Origin: Chimonanthus salicifolius
Taxonomy: Eukaryota; Streptophyta; Magnoliopsida; Laurales; Calycanthaceae
Direction: 5' to 3'
DNA: 64,000 nucleotides
NCBI GenBank assembly: GCA_013350335.1
Contig: CM023538.1
Location: forward strand, 57,084,769-57,148,768
A model generated the notes under the pieces. The model was not told where the DNA came from. It ran no database searches and saw only the letters and a list, made by a program, of their open reading frames with translations. The position numbers were made by a program, and so were the translations under genes. Below are positions 1-9,700 of the stretch, piece after piece (within the stretch, counting starts at the first letter, position 1; every line of letters starts with the position of its first letter).

Positions 1-19
1 AGGGCCAATACTTAGAAAG

Positions 20-33
20 AGAGAGAGAGAGAG
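20..33. repeat. (GA)n microsatellite
   Basis: Seven GA units just left of the MITE. Confidence 0.85.
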
Positions 34-39
34 GTCCTA

Positions 40-230
40 GGCTGCGTTTGGTTGAAGGGTAAAATGAGAGGGGGGGTGTATCAAGGGGGGTATTGAATTC
101 CCTTTCCATTGAAGGGGTATTAAAAAAGGTGAAAAAATAGAGAAGGGGGGTATTAATCCCATCGCCCTCCCATTACCAAACAAGGGATATTGGGGGGTAC
201 TGGGGTAATACCCCCCATCCAAACGCAGCC
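40..230. mobile_element. MITE, Harbinger-like
   Basis: A 191-bp non-coding element with terminal inverted repeats GGCTGCGTTTGG and CCAAACGCAGCC, flanked by CTA on both sides (37-39 and 231-233). A 3-bp TSD fits PIF/Harbinger elements, although that family prefers TTA or TAA. It lies in an intron of the DJC76-like gene. A hAT origin is the alternative. Confidence 0.6.
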
Positions 231-277
231 CTAGTGACCAAAATACTAAGTCTTGAGTCTTGCCTAAGGGTACTTAT

Positions 278-835
278 TATTAGAGACTTAACCAGTACGC
301 CAAAAGCTCCAGAGTTGACTGAGTGCAGAAAATCAGGCCCTTTCTAGGTTGCCCAACTCAATGTCTATATTCCAAGGGTAATTACTATTAGGGACCTGAC
401 TAATATACCAAAATCTCTAGAGCTGGAGCACAAAAAATTAGGCGCTTGCTAGGTTGGCCCAACTCAACACTTGTACTTCAAGCCTCCTGGTTGGACCCCA
501 CCAAATACGTGACAAATTATCAATGAATCTCAACACTCTCCCTCATCATTGACTCTCCACACAACAAGACCACCACCATACTTTCTTGCCGACATCCTCT
601 GATGGCCCACCTTTCCTTAGGTTGCCTTTACCAGAGTTCGAACCTGGGACCTAGTGCCTACTCTAATCCCAATTGTTAGGGACCTGACAAATATGCCAAA
701 AGCTCTAGAGTTGATGGAGCACAGAAAATCAGGCCCTTTATCCTATCCTATTCTAGATTGACCCAACTCAACACCTATACTCCTGGCTTCTTGGCCAGAC
801 CCCACTATGTGACAAGTTATTGATGAACCTCAACA
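278..835 (-). mobile_element. TRIM retrotransposon with three LTR copies, minus strand
   Basis: Read on the minus strand, LTR copies at 674-835 and 386-535 begin TGTTGAG and end CCTAATA/CCTAACA. The first is followed by a degenerate Met-tRNA primer site (TGGGATTAGAG), and a purine tract GATGAGGGAGAG lies directly before the second. A third partial copy of the LTR end lies at 278-375. The internal part is only about 138 bp and codes for nothing. This is the layout of a terminal-repeat retrotransposon in miniature. LTR copies are clearly diverged, so it is old. Confidence 0.65.
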
Positions 836-983
836 ATTAGTATAGATGCATCAATTGAAACAAAGGCCCTTTTCTTGATTTTGTCTTTAAATTTGGTCCT
901 GGCCATCCTCAAATTCTTATGCTTATTAGCTAGTGGTAGATTATGTCAACTAACTAAACATTTTAATGTTTCCCACTTTTCAG

Positions 984-1176
984 GGTCATGAACACACTCT
1001 GAAGTTGAATGAGGCTTATCATGTTTTGATAAGAGATGATCTCAGAAGAAAATATGATGTTTCTTCAGGAAAAAGTACAGAAGGGTTAGGAAGTAACTTT
1101 TCTGGTTCAGGCTACAGTTCATGGAATGGCCTTACAAGATCCCAAGCTCTATTTGTTGATGAAGCTGCATGCATAG
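984..1176 (+). CDS. DJC76: DJC76-like exon: J-domain end and linker
   Basis: Acceptor TTTTCAG before 984, donor GTTCTC after 1176, phase 0 in and one base out. Encodes GHEHTLKLNEAYHVLIRDDL, a Gly/Ser-rich linker and FVDEAACIG. Confidence 0.88.
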
Positions 1177-3376
1177 GTTCTCTAAATTACTCTACCTACT
1201 CCAAATAATAATGATCTGCTTTTCTTACATTATTGAAATAACCTGACATGTGATTTGAATCTCCCCCATGGGCCTTAAAAAACAAGAAAGTTAACTTTTT
1301 TCCGTACATTCTGCATCCGTTGCTTCTATACTCAGCTTTGGAGAATGAATTTGATAATTTTTTTTTTTTTAAAAAAATATGGTTTTCTTAATAGTTCATA
1401 TCTAAGCACCCATTGTTCCTACTCTATGCAATTATTTTTTTTTTGAAAATGGAAAAGAAGTTGAGAGATTATTAAAAAGATCAATTGGCTGCAGGCTGCA
1501 GAGCATGTGTACATCATGCCAGCAACACTTTTGTGATGGATGAAGCTCTTGGCTGTGCCCGTGTCAAAGTTCAATTTGGAGATGATGACAATAAAATTGA
1601 GGTATTTGTTGCAATTCATATTTTATGTATCACACATTTAGGTGAGCTTAGTAGGAAACTTGACTTGTGACTAAATCGACAGTACATCTCTGATGATCAG
1701 GCTCCACAGAGCCTAACATGGGTAAAACTTTAGACTAAATGATGGTTTTTCGTTGGAAAATTAATAAAAGTAAAATGCCTACTAAGACCAGAAACGTCTA
1801 AGAGCCAATGACTCTTTGCTTTGAGCCTTAACGTTCATCTCATTCCTGGAGAGCTATTTTACCGGCATTTATTTAATTACTACCAATCTAGAGATTAAAT
1901 GAGAAATCAGTAGCAACTTTTTGCGATATAGTGTTCTAAATTCAAGTTTTGAGTGTGCATGCCCTGTGTATGCTTTTTTTTAATGACGAAGAAATCCAAG
2001 ATCCCACCTCTCTTCGAGTACAAAGGCCTCTGGTTCTTGAACCAAAGTGTCTTCCAGTTGAGCTATCACGTGATGCTTAGATTGACTCTCAAGCATAAAA
2101 ATTAGAAATAATCACATTAAATGAACTTTAGAAGTAGCACCATAGATGAGAAGATGAGACAATCTTGCTTGAAGGTTGTTTGGGCATGTATCTAAAAGGC
2201 TAGAAACAATTTCCATTCCAAGAGTTGAAGACAAAGAGCTTAAAAAACATGAATGGATAAAGTTTTTATAGGTTCAAGTGGAGAGGTAGAACTCAAAAAG
2301 CTGATCTAATTATGAAAACGGTAACTATGACAATGATGACGATGATGAGTGGTGGTGATCGTGATCTTTGTTTACTTAGATATGTTTTTTTTTTTTTTTG
2401 TGAGATTATATGAAATTTAAAATAGCATAAACACCAACCAGATATATGCATGACAGGTATCAGTTGATTCATGTCCTGTGAATTGCATCCATTGGGTGGA
2501 CAAAGAAGAGCTACCACTGCTTGAATTCCTTGCTCAGCCTCAACCAAAACAGGGTCATGGTGTTTTTGGAGGCGGATGGGAAAGACCGACGAACGTTTTC
2601 GCGGCAGCCAAAGCCTTCAACAAGCAAGCTGAACGACAACTGGCATCATCAAGGTGATATTTGTCTTCTTTTGAGGCAAAATTTTATTAACACTTCTGTG
2701 GTATCTCCCATTCATCAATCATCAATTGGACTGTGTATTTGAGTTTGTCTGTTCAAACTTTTATACTTCCATTCATCCATGCTCTTTTAGGGCCAAATTC
2801 TAAGTTGTCAGGACACGAAGAACAAGCATGAGATGTTCGTAAAATTAATTTGTCAAATTCAAATATAAAAAGTTTAGTCGTTAAAACATTTTGTAATATC
2901 ATACAAAATCCTCGCTGGTCAAAGGCAAAAAGAAGTAAAAGGATATGGATTATTACATGTTAAATACTACTCAAGATTATCCACATGGGTGTAGGTCAAT
3001 TGGTAATCTCCTGCTTCAGGAAGCGGAAGGTGCCCAGTTCGAGCCTCACGGCCTTACTTGATGTGTCCTAAGAGTAGTGTATATCACCCGTGGAGCTTTT
3101 ATGCTGAGTTTTCTGTGGTTTTCCACACATAGATTAAAAAAAAAAAAAGATTACCCATTTAGATCAAACATTTCTTCTTCTTTTTTTACATCCTTTTGTC
3201 TACTCTCACTGTTGCTGTTATTTGTAATTTTAGGCCACACAAATTTAGAAGAAGAAACACCAGCCCAAGCCGAAGCACGAGCTAATGCAAGCATGATACT
3301 AGAGATGGAAAGAATTTCAAGATTTTGGGCGTGGCTGAGAGATATCTCTGTTTCCAAGAGACATCATAAAGAATAG
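984..3376 (+). CDS. DJC76: DJC76-like chloroplast J-domain/4Fe-4S protein, 3' part
   Basis: Four exons are recognisable: 984-1176, 1495-1601, 2457-2653 and 3234-3376. The first gives the end of a J domain (LNEAYHVLIRDDLRRKYD) and a linker ending FVDEAACIG. Joining to exon two creates CIGCRAC, a CxxCxxC iron-sulfur motif. Exon three has DSCPVNCIHWV, completing a ferredoxin-like 4Fe-4S site, then GVFGGGWERP. This layout is that of Arabidopsis DJC76, a predicted chloroplast DnaJ-ferredoxin protein. Transit peptide and J-domain start lie left of the window. The last exon encodes the conserved EEETPAQAEARANASM tail, but simple splicing of exons three and four puts it out of frame by one base, so a micro-exon or a frameshift may exist. 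The gene is convergent with NAPRT. Confidence 0.85.
1495..1601 (+). CDS. DJC76: DJC76-like exon: iron-sulfur motif
   Basis: Acceptor TGCAG before 1495, donor GTATTT after 1601. Completes CIGCRACVHHASNTFVMDEA, with three cluster cysteines, and ends in frame at GDDDNKIE. Confidence 0.9.
1976..2071 (-). mobile_element. tRNA-derived SINE, minus strand
   Basis: On the minus strand a pol III A box (TAGCTCAACTGG) and B box-like GGTTCAAGAACC are followed by a body ending CTTCGTCATT and an A run. Short flanking repeat ATGCTT suggests the TSD. Shares its 3' end with the SINE at 22,099. Confidence 0.6.
2457..2653 (+). CDS. DJC76: DJC76-like exon: second cluster half and GWERP motif
   Basis: Acceptor GACAG before 2457, donor GTGATA after 2653, two bases left over. 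Encodes VSVDSCPVNCIHWVDKEELP and FGGGWERPTNVFAAAKAF. If it were not spliced, a TGA follows at once. Confidence 0.88.
2984..3146 (+). mobile_element. tRNA-derived SINE
   Basis: A box GTAGGTCAATTGG, B box AGTTCGAGCCTC, then a body and an A12 tail, between copies of AAGATTATCCA (2973-2983) and AAGATTACCCA (3147-3157) as TSD. It sits in the last intron of the DJC76-like gene, close to the acceptor. Confidence 0.78.
3234..3376 (+). CDS. DJC76: DJC76-like last exon
   Basis: Pyrimidine tract and TTTTAG precede 3234. The frame ending at TAG 3374-3376 encodes HTNLEEETPAQAEARANASM and ERISRFWAWL, matching the conserved tail of the family. The intron phase does not agree with the donor at 2653. Confidence 0.7.
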
Positions 3377-3641
3377 TATCTATTGGAAGTAATTTGAAAC
3401 AATGGAAGAAAGATAAATATTACAAAAATGTACCATAAGAGAGAAATGGAACAATCAAAGCAAAGGAATTTACACACAATCTTGAATACTCTGCTATTTG
3501 TATTGTTTGGACTTTCCCTATTACTGAAAATAGTGAATATTTTGTTTTGAGGGAGTACGTGCTTTTGAGAGTGAATTCTACCTTAAAAATGTTATCATGT
3601 CATAATTTTTTAACAATTATGTAATGTAATTATGTTTTTAC

Positions 3642-3672
3642 TGTTGAGATTCATCAATGACTTATGTCGAAG
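3642..3672 (+). mobile_element. LTR fragment of the TRIM at 278-835
   Basis: TGTTGAGATTCATCAATGAC matches the start of that TRIM's LTR; the similarity fades after about 25 bases. Confidence 0.35.
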
Positions 3673-3679
3673 GAGGTGA

Positions 3680-5090
3680 AGCTAAGGGACCCACCTAGTT
3701 ATTTTTACCACATTTTACATTAAAAAAATTTAGGGTAAAATTGTAAGGTCTAGATTTGAGTATATCTAACTGAACTTGCAAGGGTAGAATGGGAAAATAA
3801 AAAAATAATGCATTTTATGCACGCTAAGAAGAAAGATTGGTGCAAAAATCAATTCCCTTTTTTTTTTTTTAAGGAGTTGTTGGTCATTTTCACTCTGCTC
3901 AAAAATTAAAATTAAGAGCATGATAAGTGAGATATTTCTCTCTTATTCCATAAAACATGAGCTCTTTATGAAGAATATTTTTATTAGTTAGTTCTCCCCT
4001 TTTTTTTCCAAAAGAATCCATTTCCAATTGATGGTATAATAGAAAAGTTCAGTGAGGAAAATATGGAGGTTTTCTTTGCTCACGAAGATAACATATTATT
4101 TATTTTTAACGAAAATAAAGATTTTGTTCTAAACGATAAAAATAGTAGATTTCAATAGCGGAACACAAAACTAAATTTCACATCACATGTTAGATAACAT
4201 GAATGGAGCTCAAACATAATTTTCTCATATAATTATTTTCTTTGACAATAACGTAACAGTGAAAAAAAGGAAGCTTCTGATATCCTTTGAGTAGAACATT
4301 AGAGATACCGATCGGCTTAAATCAAAATAGAATGCATATTGCATTTTAATGTGCAACAATCATATGTTGTGATATAATTGAATGCCACGACAATACCTAT
4401 AAACTAAGAGGGAAATTGTTCCCTTCCCCTCATAACTTGGAGGAAAACTTTATTTTTTGTTTTAATTTTTTTTAAAGTATGTAAGAAACATTGATTTCCA
4501 TATATTTTTCCCAGCAGTGTAAAATAAGGGCGTCTTGTGTGGATATGGGGTATTCTCTCGAAGGGTTTAGAGGGGCCCTTACCTCATGGTTCCCCTCGAT
4601 TATAAAAAAAAGTTTTATTTTTATATAGAAAGCTCTAAAGTAATGAAGGTTGTATGAGGCGATTAGTCTTATACAAAGAATGTAGATTATTTTGAAAATT
4701 CACTCTTTAGCATTGTGGTACCACATAATTTGTGTCGTCATCAATTAACAAATACCATGTGAGCGAATTCAGGGATGATTTTGGCTTTTTTCAAACTAAT
4801 TGCGGTTGCTAAATTTTTTAATGATGAATTTACCCATGAATTTTTGCTAGGGTTGTCAAGGTTCAAGGTCCAACAGGAGTCCGACCAAGGCTCAGGCCCA
4901 TGAATGGTCACGGGCCTTGATATGATTACATTGCGAAGTTGGGCCATTTTGGGCCAGAATTTAGGCTCATTGATAAGTATCGTGGAGGGGAGAAAATGTT
5001 GATTGTGTTGTATGGGTGGGCTTCAGCCCAGTGGTTTGTATATTGGGTCCAGGACCATTAAACTCCATTTTTCCAAGATCATTGAGCCCA
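3680..5090. other. AT-rich intergenic DNA
   Basis: Between the tails of the two genes. No coding pattern or recognised element beyond homopolymer runs. Confidence 0.5.
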
Positions 5091-5110
5091 GTATTAGTTG
5101 TGCTTTACTT

Positions 5111-5422
5111 TTTTTTTTTAGCTATAACAGAATATTATAAAAAAGAGGGGAAAAGATATAATGAAGGAAAAAGATCTAACCAGATTGGACCAAAAGAAAG
5201 AGAGTACAAAAGAAGAGGGAACATACACACACAAAAAAAATACAAGTAGACTGCAAGTCCAACCAAACTCATAAAAGGAAGACTCCATTTGCTTCTAGAC
5301 CAATCTGAACGAAGGACACATCGAACCCTGAAACTAAATCTCTAATCTCCTTCACCGTAGTGATCAATTTCCACAAGGGACGCCTTTATCCCTTAGCCCA
5401 TTAATTCCATTTGCCCATTTAA
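5111..5422 (-). mobile_element. 5'-truncated LINE, RNase H end
   Basis: Minus strand. T run at 5111 is the poly(A) tail. The far end encodes a degenerate RNase H segment (WKLITTV-like then EIRD and SGFDVSF in shifting frames). TSD TTGTGCTTTACTT (5098-5110) and TTGTACTTTACTT (5423-5435), one mismatch. Confidence 0.8.
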
Positions 5423-6119
5423 TTGTACTTTACTTATTTTCATAATTAGTATTTATGATTTTTTAAATAAAACACCAAGCCAAATTCAAAGGAGAAAACC
5501 AATGAGAAAGTTATTTGAAACCTTGCAATGAGCTTGGGCCAAAGCCCTTAAAGAACTCCATAAACCATTGAATAGAAAATAAAAGGTCAACGACTCCACT
5601 TCACTCCCTAACCTCAAGGGTTTCCTTATTATTTATAAGGCTATTCTACATTCTTTAAGGTCACAACATTGATTGATTCCAAACAGTAAGTTTCAATCAT
5701 TCAAAAAAAAAAAAGTAATAATCATTCAAAAAAAAAAAAACATTAAGTTTCAGCCGAAAATAATAATTGGACGTAAGTATAAAATATAGAAGACCCCCAA
5801 CATTCTTCAGACGAAAAAGAACATACAGCTTTATGGTAGGATATCAGTCATAAATTTTCAATCCTTACTCATACCTAAAGATTTTGGCCAAAATTTTAAA
5901 ATATAAGAGCGATTTTAAATAGCAATTTGCTGAGCCTACCTAGCCTCCACTAACACCCTTCTCCCATATCACACCCATCTGCACCCCATGGATTGAATCT
6001 AATTTGAACCTACATGAGGAGATCCCTTAGGTGATAATTGTTATATTTTAAAAATGCATATTCTACTCAAGTTTGGACTGAAATTTTTAAGCCAAACTTT
6101 CTATAACTGTAGGAACCCG

Positions 6120-6302
6120 AAGGGATTGGAGTGATGGCTAGAACCCGCCTCAAAGAAGTAGGAGTCCTAAGTTTGATTCTCACTCTACTTTAAAGGACCA
6201 CTCCCTTTAGATTTACTGGATGTGTGTAGGTAAGGAGACTTGCACATGCCCTGAGGATTAGTAGGGTGCTCTAAGAGGCCTGGACACCTTGATAAAAAAA
6301 AA
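6120..6302 (+). mobile_element. tRNA-derived SINE
   Basis: Box A-like GTGATGGCTAGAACC, box B-like AGTTTGATTCTC about 40 bp later, then a body ending in a nine-base A run. TSD not clear. It is a different family from the other SINEs here and lies just beyond the NAPRT poly(A) signal. Confidence 0.5.
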
Positions 6303-6459
6303 TCTGTAAACTACATGTACGACTCCCCAACTCCGTTGGAAAAGAACAAAAGCCAACCCCAAATGTATTGTAAATATGACATATGTTGACTGTAGGGTAA
6401 AACTGATCATGAAAGGAACAGAGGAAAGTTTAACAAAAAAAAGCAACAAAGCAAGAAAA

Positions 6460-6465
6460 TTTATT
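6460..6465 (-). terminator. Poly(A) signal of NAPRT
   Basis: AATAAA on the minus strand about 245 nt after the stop codon. It is the first canonical signal downstream of the last exon. Confidence 0.5.
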
Positions 6466-6708
6466 TCACCCCTCAAATTAGGTGATCAGAGTAAAATAGA
6501 TAATTAACAGGAGTGTGTATGTCATCCAGTACAATCTATACCCTATATTCCATAGAAGATGCTCACCTAGTTGACAAAGGCCATTGCCCCATAACAATAA
6601 GAATCCTAGATCTATTTTTACACCCAAACATTTCCAAGGTGCTCTCCCATTCCACTGAGGTCATTGCAGGATATGTGACTTGCATTGCCTTGGATGACTC
6701 ACTGCAGC

Positions 6709-6786
6709 TCACTGCAGCTCACCAACAGGGGCTTCATTGAGCCATAAGAAATGAATGAAGTCATACAGCTTCGCGCTCACACTCAC
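6709..6786 (-). CDS. NAPRT: NAPRT coding exon 15 with stop codon
   Basis: Residues 535-559 and TGA, acceptor CAG. Encodes the terminal [19 protein letters not shown]. The bases over the stop are a perfect 10-bp tandem duplication, so a second TGA follows about ten bases later in another frame. Confidence 0.93.
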   Translation of the reverse strand: MSVSAKLYDFIHFLWLNEAPVGELQ

Positions 6787-9700
6787 CTGCATTGAAACGG
6801 AGAGGAACTTACAGATATAAAATGATGAAATCTTCTAGAACTAGAAGGGGATTAAAAAGACCAACCTTGTAAGGTGTTGGGTTCAACCTCCTCATGTGAT
6901 CAGGTCGCATTTGATCCAACTGCTGCATGCAACGTTCCCTGATTTTGTTTAGTGGAGGTAGTTCTTCTCTAGGCTTACCTTGAAACAAACATAAAATAAA
7001 CATAATCAGCGCGAATGTCAATTGCATACTTAATATCACAGGAAAGAGCAGAAACTTCTATTTTTGTCATTATACAAGTGAAATACAAGACTTTATCAGG
7101 GCAATAAAAGCAGCTTACAAACTAAAGAACCTGCAAATAAAGATAGTACATCAAAATAAAAATAAAGAATTTTCTTTTTCCAGAGGGAAAGTTTAATATT
7201 TTTCTAAATGGTTTCGTAAGATAGGGCCTTGTATAGCTGCACTAACTTGTTCCAAGGAAGACCATTTTAACAAACAATTTCTCTTCAAGAGTGTAATCAC
7301 CCTTCGAGAAAATGCGGGGCTCATTTCTGTATCTATCTGAAAGTTTTACCAGATATAGAGCTAATTTAGCAACCTATGATAGAAGAAGAATTAAGTAATC
7401 AACCTCTATTAGTTAGAGTAGCAAGGATTAATTAGATATGGTGTCCCGTGCATGGTTTAGATGTCGGAGTTCTAGTGGACCTCATTTGTTGTGTTTGCGA
7501 AGAAACATAGGGCTCTGTGAAATCAGAATGAAAGCAAAATGGCAATTTGAGTTTGATTTTGTACATTTTTTTAAAGAAAAATAAGGGTTTTGGTAAGTTA
7601 GCTGAAACTCCTATAGAGGGCGAGACCATATGGTCCTTCAGAGGACCTCTCCTTGCTCCATCCCTTGCTTTGTGGATGACTTGGAGCACAAGCCAAGCAT
7701 GCCAAGTTGATATGTTTTCTCTGTTGAGTTTTCCTAAAATCTGAGGGAGCAACTTGCTTATATCCCTATTCTTGGGGTTTCATCTTCGACAAACCCTAGA
7801 CTACCCCAACCGCACAAGCTATCATTATGTCTTTTCGATGTTTTTAATTTGCAATGGTTTAGTTTGCTCTAAAGATTTCCTTTCAGATTTAACTTGATCC
7901 AAGAATTGTCAGACAAGTAATGTTTTTCAACGTTTATGGGAACCATGCAACACAAATATGACTGGATCAAAGAACTCTTGATATTTTGAAGCGTGAAATT
8001 CTAAATCTACTACCAAACATGCATTTTCCATCTAAAATTTATTACTAGAAAAGAATCAATCTTTTTCCTCAAATGTGACAACTAGTTGTGATCCATTATT
8101 ACATAAAAGAACACCTAATGTTCAACCAATTAGTGAAGCACAAAGGCAAATGTTCAGACCTGAACGTCCAGGCCAGTAACACTTATGCAGCTCCTCAACA
8201 TGCTGAGGTACCACATAAGCTCTCTTAGATTCATTGAAGGGGTGACGACACAGAATCCGTTCAGCAACCTAAATGCTCAAAAAATAAAAATAAAAATAAT
8301 TAGTATTTCTCACATCATAATGAAGATTGCACTTCAGCCCACATTCCATATATGTTCTATTATGTGAACTACCAATATTCAATATGACAAACAATAGGGA
8401 ATCCTATAATATATGAGAACTTCATGAAAAAGAGGTATATTTTTTACTTACTTCTTTAACTTTATGTTTACATAATATTTCAAAACAGGCAACAAAACTA
8501 CTGAATAATTTCCAATGAGATCAATGTAGCACAGCATCATCCAAAGTTAGTCACAATACACATCCAAAGTTAGTCACGATATCCAAATTGTGTTGAAGAC
8601 CTTTGGAAGATCTCACAATTTCGACCATAGGCCTCCATCACTAATTTTCAGCATATTTTATGTTCTACAATGTGAGGATTACAAATTCCATCACTAGATT
8701 CCACCTGTAAGAAAAATAATTGATGGTAACACAAATTTGATACACCTCATGGTAACACAAATTTTAGGTCCCAGAATTAATTTGAGCAAAAACACTTTAA
8801 TTGGTTTAGATATTGGTGGGGAGTTTCTCAATTCTTTAGCTACGGAGATTGGGTGTGGTGCAGGAAAGTTACCTTTCAAATAACTAGGCTTATCTATTGG
8901 GGAAAATTCGAGATCTTTAAGGCTCTGGAATCCTGTGATTCAAAAGGTTGAGAAAAGGTTAGCCAATTGGAAGAGGGAATCTCTTATCTTTGGGTGGGAG
9001 ACTAACCCTTTTAAAGTCAATATTGGCTAATATCCAAATATACTATATATCCTTGTTTGAAACACCAACAGGAGAAACTACAAAGGGATTTTTTATTGGG
9101 GGAATATGGGGATAAGAAGAAGATTCACCTAGTTCGGTGCGAGGAAGTTACAAAACTGAAGAGTGAAAGGGTTTGAGTATTGTACCTCCGGGAGTTTGGA
9201 ATCACGCCTTATTGTGTAAATGGAGTTGGAAGATTTGGTAAGGAGAGAATAGGTTTGTGGAGAAGAGTCTTCGTTGCAAGGTATGGTTTGGAGTCAACAA
9301 TTCAGACTCCAGGGTCTTATTCCTTTGAGCTAGTGGAGATTTATTTAGGGATTTTGCTTTGTTTATCTTTTGGGGGGATCTTTCTCTTGTTTCATGTTGT
9401 TATCTTGTGATGTATGGTCTAATTCTTTTAGGCCTCTCTTATAGGATGTAAAGCTTTTTCTGTACTTGTTTCTTTTATTTAATGAAAATTCCTTTTTACC
9501 GCTCAAAAAAAGGTATGGTTTGGATGATGAGGGGGGTTGGAGGTTAGGGGAAAGGGTAGAAAGGAAGGGTTAGATAGTTGTGCGAGCTTGGTGGAGAACA
9601 GGTAAGGGGCAAGGAAAGGTAGGTGGAATTTATCAAAGATTTTTGAGATTGTTGGTTGGAAGAAGGGACTAAACTCTTTTCTGGGATGACTTGTGTGTAG

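Noticed and set aside
2984..3060. A true tRNA gene
   Set aside because: Only A and B boxes are tRNA-like; no full cloverleaf, and it has a poly(A) tail and TSD, so SINE.
3077..3233. Hydrophobic N-terminal extension of the last DJC76-like exon
   Set aside because: It overlaps the SINE tail and a polypyrimidine tract; it is the intron before the acceptor at 3233.
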